Positions 44,210-51,718 of a DNA stretch of 64,000 bases are shown piece after piece (positions within the stretch are counted from its first letter, which is position 1; every line of letters begins with the position of its first letter). The translations under genes were made by a program, and so were the position numbers. The stretch lies in the NCBI RefSeq assembly GCF_910588665.1, contig NZ_CAJUPR010000002.1, positions 199,363-263,362 on the forward strand. Reading direction: 5' to 3'. The stretch comes from an uncultured Brachyspira sp. GTDB lineage: Bacteria; Spirochaetota; Brachyspiria; Brachyspirales; Brachyspiraceae. The notes beneath the pieces were generated by a model. The model saw only the letters and a list, made by a program, of their open reading frames with translations. It made no database searches and had not been told where the DNA came from.

Positions 44210-45037
44210 TTAATAAAATAATTCAGGCTCGGCTCTTCTTGAAAACTCCTCTTCCAAGTCATGCTGATGATATAAATATCCCTCATCATCATAATATCTG
44301 CAGTGTTCAGGGCATTTTTTTACGCAGGCACCGCATTTTATGCATTTTCCTACATACTTTGTAATATCTTCAAAATCAATTGATGCAAGCGGGCATACAT
44401 AAGCGCAGGTTTTACAGTTTGTGCATTTTGAAGTATCTACTTTAGGCTTTACTTTCAATATATCTATTGCATGTTCATTCTTATCTTTGGGTATATAATA
44501 AGAGCGTATAGGATCGTTTCCTCTTACCTTTACAGGCTCGGAAGGTATATTTTCAGTATTTATAATTTTTTCAGCTGCTTTATCTGCAAACTCTAAGGCT
44601 ACATGCATATCGCTTTCATCTGGTCTGCCTGCACCTAAAACATAAGAAAAAGCATGCTCGCCTATAAATCCCGCTCCTGCTATTGTGTAGAATCCGTTTT
44701 CCTGCATAATATTTCTAAGCTCTATTAAAGAATCGTCAAAATTTCTATTTCCATATAATACTATCGGAATAGCCAAAGCTCCTAAAGACTTAATATTATT
44801 TTTATAAAAGGGAAGCATTATATTAGGTATTCTTCCTGCATAGGTAGGAGTTCCGCATATTACCAAATCGTTTTTATTAAACTTAAGTATGTTTTCTCTT
44901 TTTTCAGGCAATGAAAAATCATACTCCTCAAACGGTACTTTTAATTTTTCTGCTATATTTTTGCCTACAAAAGAAACAATTTTTTGCGTTGTACCTGTAG
45001 CGCTGTAATAAATTGAATATACTTTATCAACTTTCAT
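44210..45037 (-). CDS. Flavodoxin-ferredoxin fusion, EFR1-like
   Basis: The protein has 275 residues. The N-terminal half is a flavodoxin-like domain with the FMN phosphate loop YSATGTTQK and the segment GTPTYAGRIP. The C-terminal third has two [4Fe-4S] motifs: CTNCKTCAYVCPL and CIKCGACVKKCPE. The arrangement matches EFR1-type ferredoxin proteins of anaerobes. It would shuttle electrons in the cytoplasm. The partner enzyme is unknown. It is convergent with the Fpg-like gene, eight bases apart. Confidence 0.85.
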   Translation of the reverse strand: MKVDKVYSIYYSATGTTQKIVSFVGKNIAEKLKVPFEEYDFSLPEKRENILKFNKNDLVICGTPTYAGRIPNIMLPFYKNNIKSLGALAIPIVLYGNRNFDDSLIELRNIMQENGFYTIAGAGFIGEHAFSYVLGAGRPDESDMHVALEFADKAAEKIINTENIPSEPVKVRGNDPIRSYYIPKDKNEHAIDILKVKPKVDTSKCTNCKTCAYVCPLASIDFEDITKYVGKCIKCGACVKKCPEHCRYYDDEGYLYHQHDLEEEFSRRAEPELFY

Positions 45038-45169
45038 AATTATATGCTTCCTTAAAATATTTTATATTATATATAGTCTATTATGTAAATTTATTTAAGA
45101 AAGTCAATATCAGCCATATAAAAATATTTCATGCCGCATATTATTAAGCAAAAAATAATAATTTGACTA

Positions 45170-45197
45170 TTGACTTTTTTTTTATTTATTATATAAT
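45170..45197 (+). promoter_or_regulatory. Promoter of tRNA-CAT
   Basis: TTGACT (45170-45175) and TATAAT (45192-45197) are 16 bases apart, 14 bases before the tRNA. A second TTGACT lies at 45163-45168. Confidence 0.7.
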
Positions 45198-45211
45198 ATA
45201 TAAATCGTTAG

Positions 45212-45285
45212 GGGCCAGTAGCTCAGTCGGTTAGAGCAGATGACTCATAATCATCGGGTCCGGGGTTCAAGTCCCTGCTGGCCCA
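45212..45285 (+). tRNA. tRNA with anticodon CAT (elongator Met or Ile2)
   Basis: The acceptor arms GGGCCAG (45212-45218) and CTGGCCC (45278-45284) pair fully, with discriminator A. The anticodon stem GATGA/TCATC encloses CTCATAA, giving CAT. The full 1:72 pair and the absence of the GGG/CCC anticodon stem rule out an initiator. Elongator Met and lysidine-modified Ile2 cannot be told apart with confidence here. Confidence 0.9.
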
Positions 45286-45340
45286 ATCCCTAAAATACTT
45301 TAACCAAATAATTAATTTATATTTAATTCTATTAAGAAAT

Positions 45341-46096
45341 TTAAACTCTTACATTGATGCCGTTTTTACTTAAATAGCATTTTAATTTTTTTATATCTAT
45401 TTCTTTAAAATGAAATATAGAAGCCGCAAGCCCTCCGTCAACACCGCTTATTTGAAACACTTCTTTAAAATGCTCCATACCGCCTGCACCTCCCGAAGCA
45501 ATAAGAGGTATTGAAACATTATTTGATATTTCTTTAAGCAGTTCTATATCAAAGCCTTTTTTAACTCCGTCTGTATCAATACTGTTTATAACAAGCTCTC
45601 CCGCACCGTTTTTCTCTCCGTTTACAGCCCATTCAATTGCATCAATTCCTGTATTTTCTCTGCCTCCTTTGGCAAACACGAAGTATTTTCTGTCAATTCT
45701 TTTTATATCTATAGAGAGCACAACGCATTGACTGCCGTATTTTTCAGAAGCTTCTTTTATAAGATTAGGATTTTTTATAGCTCCCGAATTAATGCTTACT
45801 TTATCCGCCCCGGACTTTAATACTATATCAAAATCTTTTATACTGTTAATGCCTCCTCCTACCGTAAGAGGTATAAATATTTCCTCAGCGGTTTTCTCAA
45901 GAACATTTACAAATAAGCTTCTGTCCTCATAAGATGCGGTTATATCATAAAATACAAGCTCATCGGCTAAAGAATTATTATAATATTTTGCAAGCTCTAC
46001 AGGATCATCAATATCTTTCAAACCTTCAAAATTAGTTCCCTTTACTACTCTGCCGTCTCTTACATCTAAACATGGTATTATTCTTTTAGTTATCAT
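45341..46096 (-). CDS. hisF: Imidazole glycerol phosphate synthase subunit HisF
   Basis: HisF cyclises the ribonucleotide intermediate in histidine synthesis with ammonia from HisH. The 251-residue TIM barrel has both catalytic aspartates, Asp11 in CLDVRDGRVVKG and Asp130 in VVLSIDIKR. The phosphate loops TVGGGI and ASGGAG are also intact. The sequence looks functional. No hisH or other histidine genes are present nearby, so it stands alone here. Solitary HisF homologues can act in other pathways. Confidence 0.93.
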   Translation of the reverse strand: MITKRIIPCLDVRDGRVVKGTNFEGLKDIDDPVELAKYYNNSLADELVFYDITASYEDRSLFVNVLEKTAEEIFIPLTVGGGINSIKDFDIVLKSGADKVSINSGAIKNPNLIKEASEKYGSQCVVLSIDIKRIDRKYFVFAKGGRENTGIDAIEWAVNGEKNGAGELVINSIDTDGVKKGFDIELLKEISNNVSIPLIASGGAGGMEHFKEVFQISGVDGGLAASIFHFKEIDIKKLKCYLSKNGINVRV

Positions 46097-46299
46097 ATTA
46101 TTTCCGTCACTTTAAAATATTCTTAAACTATTCAGCATTTTGGCAATCAGCAGATTATATGCAGTATACTTAAAACGCCTTAGTTTATTATATATTAAAA
46201 AATATTTGCAACAATAATTTTAAAATATTTTTTGTATAATATTGAATTATAAAAATAAATAAATATAATTAAATAAAAATACAGACTTAGGAATTTAAT

Positions 46300-47106
46300 A
46301 TGACTTACAGCAGAGTTAAAGAGCTTGCAAGAAAAATAGAGAGCGAATCAAGAAAGCTTGACAAAAAAATAAAAGATATAGAAAAAATTAAATTAAGCAT
46401 AACTAAAGATTTAAAAAAGAATGTAAAAGAATTAAAAAGAAAGCAGATAGAGAAGCTTCAGGAAGAGAAAAAAAATATTACAAGCAAAGTAAAAGAGATG
46501 AAGGCAGATCTTTTAAATACAAAAAAAGAGATTGCCTCTGAAGAGCTTAAAAGAAAAATGGAAATAAATAAAAAAGAAGATAAGAATAAGGCATCTGAAA
46601 ATATATCAAAAAAAATAATGAATACGGCGGCGCTTTATAATAAAAACTCAAATAAAGAACTTATATGCATTTTAGATAAGCTTAAAGATAAGGATTTAAA
46701 AAAAGAAGAGGAAGAATATTTAAAAACTATATATAGCTCTTTCGCTTATATTATTAAATCTGATATATATTTCTTTAAGATATACAGAAAATATTCAAAT
46801 AAAAATAAAATACCTAATGAAGATATATTGGAATATTCAAATTATGATATAAGCCTTAATAAAAAATCATATAAAGATTTAAATAGCCTAATAGAAATAA
46901 GAAAAAAATTAGATGATATTATAATAGCCGTAGTTAATAGCATAGAGGACTTTAATACAGCGGGCAAAATAAAATTATCAGGAACCGAAATAAAAAAACC
47001 AAGATATCATTTAATAATGCAGGCCTTAAACCACAGCATATATCATAGAGGCAGGATTTCGGCTATGCTTGAACAAATAGGATATGCTCCTTTTAATATT
47101 ATTTAA
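46300..47106 (+). CDS. DinB-like domain with an N-terminal coiled-coil extension
   Basis: The 268-residue protein has a highly charged coiled coil over about residues 1-100. A DinB/YfiT-like four-helix domain follows (about 105-265). The C-terminal helix carries H245 and H249 in NHSIYHRGRISAMLEQIG, the usual metal-binding pair. The first family histidine (in the helix around 150) is replaced: the segment reads AYIIKSD instead of the usual HIL type. DinB proteins are putative metal-dependent hydrolases or thiol transferases. The coiled-coil extension is unusual. Confidence 0.7.
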   Translation: MTYSRVKELARKIESESRKLDKKIKDIEKIKLSITKDLKKNVKELKRKQIEKLQEEKKNITSKVKEMKADLLNTKKEIASEELKRKMEINKKEDKNKASENISKKIMNTAALYNKNSNKELICILDKLKDKDLKKEEEEYLKTIYSSFAYIIKSDIYFFKIYRKYSNKNKIPNEDILEYSNYDISLNKKSYKDLNSLIEIRKKLDDIIIAVVNSIEDFNTAGKIKLSGTEIKKPRYHLIMQALNHSIYHRGRISAMLEQIGYAPFNII

Positions 47107-47113
47107 TCTTTTA

Positions 47114-48097
47114 TTATTTTAAAAGTCCTAATATATATATTACGAGATCATTAAAATCTAGTTTAATATGCTTTGCCATCTCAGGTATATCGGAAGTATC
47201 TGTCATTCCTCCCTGAGTATTAACTTCCATAAGATAAATATTATTATCTTTGTCTATTATAGCATCTATTCTGCAAAGCCCTCTGCAGCCCAAAACTTCA
47301 TACGCTTTTCTGCATACTTCTATTACTTTATTTTTTATTTCTTCGGACAGTTTTGCAGGCATTTCCATATCGGTTTTTCCGGGCGTATATTTTGCATCAT
47401 AATCGTATATTTCATTTTTAGGATTAATTCCCAGTATAGGAAAAACATAAATGCCGTTTTTTTCCTTTACTAGACCTACCGTAATTTCTTTTCCTTTTAT
47501 ATAAGGCTCTAAAAAATAATTATCTCCGTTTTCTATTTTTTTTATAATATCTTCAAATTCTTTTTTTGTCTTAATTAATGATACTCCCACACTTGAGCCG
47601 CTTGATACAGGCTTTAATATTATAGGAAAATTAAAAGATGAAAAGCCGTCTTTTAAATTATTTTCATTAATTTCTTTTATATCTTTAAGCATCATAAAAT
47701 CGGAGGTAGGTATATCCGAAGATTTCCATATTCTTTTTGCATAAACTTTATTCATGCAAACGGCGCTTACCAAAATATTTTCACCCGTATATTTAATATT
47801 AAGACTTTCCAAAAGCCCCTGAATAGTTCCGTCTTCTCCTAAGGTTCCATGAAGAATATTATAGCAGTATTCTATATTATTTTCTTTTAATATTACTGCC
47901 AAATCATAGCAATCCGAAACATCTATTAAAATGCAATTATCTTTAAGCTCTTCAAAGCTATTTAAAGCCTTATAAACATTTTGTCCGCTTCTTAAAGAAA
48001 CTTCCCTCTCCTCATTTTGTCCGCCATAAAGCACGGCTATTTTTTTATTTTTAAATCTGTTTAAAATATTTTGTTTTAATTCGCTGCTTAATATCAT
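47114..48097 (-). CDS. ddl: D-alanine--D-alanine ligase
   Basis: Ddl makes the D-Ala-D-Ala dipeptide of peptidoglycan precursors. The 327-residue ATP-grasp enzyme shows VLYGGQNEEREVSLRSG at the N-terminus, HGTLGEDGTIQGLLE, the ATP-grasp segment PVSSGSSVGVSLIK, and the metal-binding YLMEVNTQGGMT. The usual family motif ends NTxPGMT; here it reads NTQGGMT, a Pro-to-Gly change. It is convergent with the DinB-like gene, seven bases apart. Confidence 0.95.
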   Translation of the reverse strand: MILSSELKQNILNRFKNKKIAVLYGGQNEEREVSLRSGQNVYKALNSFEELKDNCILIDVSDCYDLAVILKENNIEYCYNILHGTLGEDGTIQGLLESLNIKYTGENILVSAVCMNKVYAKRIWKSSDIPTSDFMMLKDIKEINENNLKDGFSSFNFPIILKPVSSGSSVGVSLIKTKKEFEDIIKKIENGDNYFLEPYIKGKEITVGLVKEKNGIYVFPILGINPKNEIYDYDAKYTPGKTDMEMPAKLSEEIKNKVIEVCRKAYEVLGCRGLCRIDAIIDKDNNIYLMEVNTQGGMTDTSDIPEMAKHIKLDFNDLVIYILGLLK

Positions 48098-48241
48098 TTT
48101 TATTATCCGTATACTTAAATTATATTATTTATCGTATAATTTTATAATTTGATAATAAAATTTTATATGATATAATTGACATTAAAATAGTTAAAAATTA
48201 CCATTTACTTTATTGCAGATAAGGTTTATTATTTATATGCT

Positions 48242-48913
48242 ATGGATATTTATTTAAATAATAATACAATAAAAAATTCCGTTTCTAAAATAAGCGCTGT
48301 TATATGCATAATATGCGCAAGCTCCTCTATAGCTGTTCTGGTGTTATTAATAATCAATTCCAAAACTGCGGGAGAAATTACTTCATTTTCTCTTTATTCA
48401 AGCTTTCTTACAATATTTTATATAATAAATTCAATATATCATTTTTTCCCTTTTCATAATAAAGCTAAAAAAGTTTTTTATATATTATCGCATGCATTTT
48501 TTATTATGATGATATGGGGAGTTTATATACCTCCCTGCTTAATACTTCTTAAAAACGGTTTAGGCTGGAGTTTCTTCGGAATTATAACAGCTTTATGCAT
48601 TCTGGGTATTTCTTTAAGAAGCATATTTGTATACAGATGGAGAGGAGCAGGCGAAACTATATATTATTTTCTTCTTAATTGGGTTTGGCTTATATCCATA
48701 TCAAAAATAGCCCATGCGGCAGGAGAATACGGTGCAATATTATATCTTACAGGTTTTTTACTTCTGAATATAGCAATGGTTTTTTACAGGCTTTCTATGT
48801 ATGAATCTAATAAAAGATATACTTTATTTCTTCCATTGTTTTATTCGGTTTTAATAATATCCAATATATGCCATGCCGTTTTTATGTTCAGATATGTTGC
48901 AAATATTTTTTAA
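48242..48913 (+). CDS. Divergent hemolysin III (PAQR) family membrane protein
   Basis: The 223-residue protein has seven hydrophobic helices. Family signatures are recognisable as NSIYHFFPF in helix 2, LSHAFFIMMIWGVYIPP in helix 3, and CHAVFMFRY near the end. Compared with the usual hemolysin III motifs (SxxYH, LDH and a C-terminal HxxxH-like pair), the first Ser, the Asp and the last His are missing. The zinc site is therefore probably incomplete. Function unknown. Confidence 0.75.
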   Translation: MDIYLNNNTIKNSVSKISAVICIICASSSIAVLVLLIINSKTAGEITSFSLYSSFLTIFYIINSIYHFFPFHNKAKKVFYILSHAFFIMMIWGVYIPPCLILLKNGLGWSFFGIITALCILGISLRSIFVYRWRGAGETIYYFLLNWVWLISISKIAHAAGEYGAILYLTGFLLLNIAMVFYRLSMYESNKRYTLFLPLFYSVLIISNICHAVFMFRYVANIF

Positions 48914-48950
48914 ATTAAAAAAATCATATAATAAAAAATAGGAGTTAAAT

Positions 48951-50582
48951 ATGATTAAAGAGAAATTAAGCGATTATATACAAAATGCAATTAAATATAA
49001 TTGGGATATAAATGCTTTAGCTGATTACGGAACTAATAATATATTAAAATATTCCGATGTTGCGGAAAATATTTTAAAAATACATACTGCTTTTAAAAAG
49101 CTTGATATTCATAAAGGCGAAAAAATAGCCCTATGCGGAACTAATTCGGTTAATTGGGCTTTAACATATATATCTGTAATAAGCTACGGAGCTATTACAG
49201 TGCCTATATTGCCTGATTTTTCAAAAGATGATATAGCTTCTATAATTAAAGATTCCGGAGTAAAGTTTATTTTTGCGGATAAAAATATTATAAAAGAAAT
49301 GGACCCTCAGACTCTGATGTCATTAAGCAAAGCTTTTTATTTGGAAAGTTTTAATACAGCTAAAATGCAGCAGGATAAAGAAACAGAAAATATATTTAAT
49401 GATATAGAAATAGAAAATTTCAGCAGAGAAAATTTTAATCTTACAATATTTGAAAATGAAACTTTAGCTTCAATAATATATACTTCAGGTACTACAGGAT
49501 TCAGCAAAGGAGTTATGCTAAATCATAATTCATTAGCTGCAAATATAAGATTTGCAATAGATAATATGCCTATAAAAGCAAATGATCATATACTTTCTTT
49601 TCTTCCTCTTGCACATATATTCGGCTGTCTGTTTGATTTTTTATTTCCGTTTTCAAAAGGAGCATGCATATATATGCTTAATGCAGTGCCTAGTCCGAAT
49701 ATTCTTCTTAAAGCTTTTGACGAGGTAAAGCCTAATCTTATACTTATGGTTCCTCTTATAATAGAAAAAATATATATGAAAAAGATACTTCCTGCAATAA
49801 GCAAGCCTTTAACTGCAAATTTACTGAAAATGCCTATAATTTCGGGATTATTAAAATCAAAAATAAGAAAAAGCTTAACTAAATCATTTGGCGGTAATTT
49901 TTATGAACTTATTATAGGCGGAAGCGCTTTGAATAAGGATGTTGAAAAATTTCTTATGGATATAGGATTAAAATTTACGGTAGGATACGGCATGACGGAA
50001 TGCGGACCTCTGATAAGCTATGAGCCTTGGAATAGGCATGAGGCAGGAAGCTCCGGTTTTATAATAGACACTTTAGAAGTTAAAATAGATGCCGAAAAGG
50101 AAGGCGAAGTCGGAGAAATTATGGTTAAGGGCGAAAATGTTATGCTCGGCTATTATAAGAATCCTAAAGTTACAGCTGATGTTCTTTCAAAAGACGGCTG
50201 GCTTAGAACGGGAGATTTGGGAGTTCTGGGAGAGAATAACAGAATATTTATAAAAGGAAGAAGCAAGAATATGCTTCTTGGTTCAAACGGACAGAATATT
50301 TATCCTGAAGAGATAGAAAGCAAATTAAACACTATGCCTTATATATTGGAATCTCTGGTTCTTCAGAGAGATAATAAGCTTCATGCTCTGATATATTTAG
50401 ACTATGAAAAAATAAAAGATGAAAATCTAAGCGAAGAAGATATTAATAAATATATGGAAAACAACAGAATAGAAATTAATAAAACGCTTCCAGAGTTTGC
50501 AAGAATATCAGGCTTCACCATTCAAAAAGAAGAGTTTATAAAAAATCCTACAAAAAAGATAAAGAGATTTTTATATAAATAA
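48951..50582 (+). CDS. AMP-dependent acyl-CoA synthetase
   Basis: The 543-residue adenylate-forming enzyme activates a carboxylic acid, probably a long-chain fatty acid, with ATP and CoA. The P-loop is SIIYTSGTTGFSKGVMLNH (about 178-196). The core motifs GYGMTECGPLI and GWLRTGDLG follow, and the C-terminal lysine is in NPTKKIKRFL. An AGGAG site precedes the ATG. An alpha/beta hydrolase starts 23 bases downstream in the same operon. Confidence 0.92.
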   Translation: MIKEKLSDYIQNAIKYNWDINALADYGTNNILKYSDVAENILKIHTAFKKLDIHKGEKIALCGTNSVNWALTYISVISYGAITVPILPDFSKDDIASIIKDSGVKFIFADKNIIKEMDPQTLMSLSKAFYLESFNTAKMQQDKETENIFNDIEIENFSRENFNLTIFENETLASIIYTSGTTGFSKGVMLNHNSLAANIRFAIDNMPIKANDHILSFLPLAHIFGCLFDFLFPFSKGACIYMLNAVPSPNILLKAFDEVKPNLILMVPLIIEKIYMKKILPAISKPLTANLLKMPIISGLLKSKIRKSLTKSFGGNFYELIIGGSALNKDVEKFLMDIGLKFTVGYGMTECGPLISYEPWNRHEAGSSGFIIDTLEVKIDAEKEGEVGEIMVKGENVMLGYYKNPKVTADVLSKDGWLRTGDLGVLGENNRIFIKGRSKNMLLGSNGQNIYPEEIESKLNTMPYILESLVLQRDNKLHALIYLDYEKIKDENLSEEDINKYMENNRIEINKTLPEFARISGFTIQKEEFIKNPTKKIKRFLYK

Positions 50583-50605
50583 TAATCCGATAAAGGAGGC
50601 TTGCT

Positions 50606-51412
50606 ATGTTTTATCATGCTCATAACGGAAGTGTATATGCAGGAAATTCTCAAATGTATTACATATCTTTTGGAAATGGAAATAAAAATCTTATTATAGT
50701 GCCCGGACTTGGAGACGGACTGCATACAGTAAAAGGAATGGCTATTATTTTTTCAATAATATATAGGATAATGTCTAAAGAATTTACTGTATATGTTTTC
50801 AGCCGTAAAAATAATTTGCAAGATGGATATTCTACAATAGAAATGGCAAAAGACCTTGCAGAAGCTTTAGCAGTTCTTAAAATTTTTAAAGCAGATGTTT
50901 TGGGAATAAGCCAAGGCGGTATGATAGCGCAATATCTTGCTATTGATTATCCTGATTTGGTCAATAAGCTTATATTGGTATCAACAAGTTCAAACCCGAA
51001 TGAAACAATAAAAAAAACAGTTGGTGCTTGGATTGAAATGGCAATACAAGAAAATTATAAAGATTTAATTATAGATACAGCAGAAAAATCATATTCAGAA
51101 AGAACTTTAAAAAAATATCGTCTGATTTATCCGTTAATTGGAATAATAGGAAAGCCAAAAAGTTTTAAGCGTTTTATCATACAGGCATCTTCCTGCATCG
51201 CCCACAATTCTTATGCGCAATTGAACAAAATAGTATGCCCTGTATTAGTAATCGGCGGGGATTCAGATAAAATTATAGGAACAACTGAGTCTTATTTAAT
51301 AGCTGAAAAAATTAGTCATAGCGAGCTTTTTTTATACAATGGTCTTGGTCATGCAGTATATGAAGAAGCAAAAGATTTTAATTATAGATGTTTGAATTTT
51401 CTAATGAAATAA
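50606..51412 (+). CDS. Alpha/beta hydrolase
   Basis: The 268-residue protein has the alpha/beta hydrolase fold with the nucleophile elbow GISQGG (LGISQGGMIAQYLA). The oxyanion segment VPGLGDGLH lies near residue 34, an Asp in VIGGDSDKI, and the final His in GLGHAVYEE, which gives a complete Ser-Asp-His triad. It has a strong AGGAGG site and follows the acyl-CoA synthetase. Substrate unknown; an esterase or thioesterase role with the synthetase is possible. Confidence 0.88.
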   Translation: MFYHAHNGSVYAGNSQMYYISFGNGNKNLIIVPGLGDGLHTVKGMAIIFSIIYRIMSKEFTVYVFSRKNNLQDGYSTIEMAKDLAEALAVLKIFKADVLGISQGGMIAQYLAIDYPDLVNKLILVSTSSNPNETIKKTVGAWIEMAIQENYKDLIIDTAEKSYSERTLKKYRLIYPLIGIIGKPKSFKRFIIQASSCIAHNSYAQLNKIVCPVLVIGGDSDKIIGTTESYLIAEKISHSELFLYNGLGHAVYEEAKDFNYRCLNFLMK

Positions 51413-51421
51413 ACATATTAT

Positions 51422-51715
51422 TTACAGATTTTCTATTTCTTCTATGCTTAATCCTGTATTTTCGCTTATCACTTTTATATCTATTCCTGATTTTTTTAAA
51501 TTTCTGGCTATAGATATTGCTTTACTTTTTTCGCCCTGTTCTTTATTTTGTTCTATACCTTCGATTATTCCATGTTCTTTGGCTTTTTTTAAATCTAATT
51601 CTATGCTTCTGTCAAAGAAATATGCATCTATTTTTCTTTTTTATATTTATCCATTACAGGACTGTCATTAACAAAAGTACGGCATTTAAAGCGGGAATAT
51701 TTATTAATAACATGC
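51422..51715 (-). pseudogene. 3' remnant of a Rpn-type (PD-(D/E)xK transposase-like) nuclease gene
   Basis: Reading the minus strand, the frame ending at the stop 51422-51424 encodes YFFDRSIELDLKKAKEHG, then EGIEQNKEQGEKSKA and the tail NLKKSGIDIKVISENTGLS with EEIENL. This is the typical C-terminal end of Rpn/COG5464-like proteins as I recall them. It is blocked upstream by a stop at about 51641-51643. A second frame continues the likeness upstream (FVNDSPVMDKYKKEK), so a frameshift separates the pieces. The N-terminal nuclease domain is gone. It fills the gap between the hydrolase and the U32 gene. Confidence 0.6.
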
Positions 51716-51718
51716 TTA

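Noticed and set aside
45212..45285. Initiator tRNA-Met
   Set aside because: The 1:72 pair is a normal G-C and the anticodon stem lacks the three G-C pairs typical of initiators.
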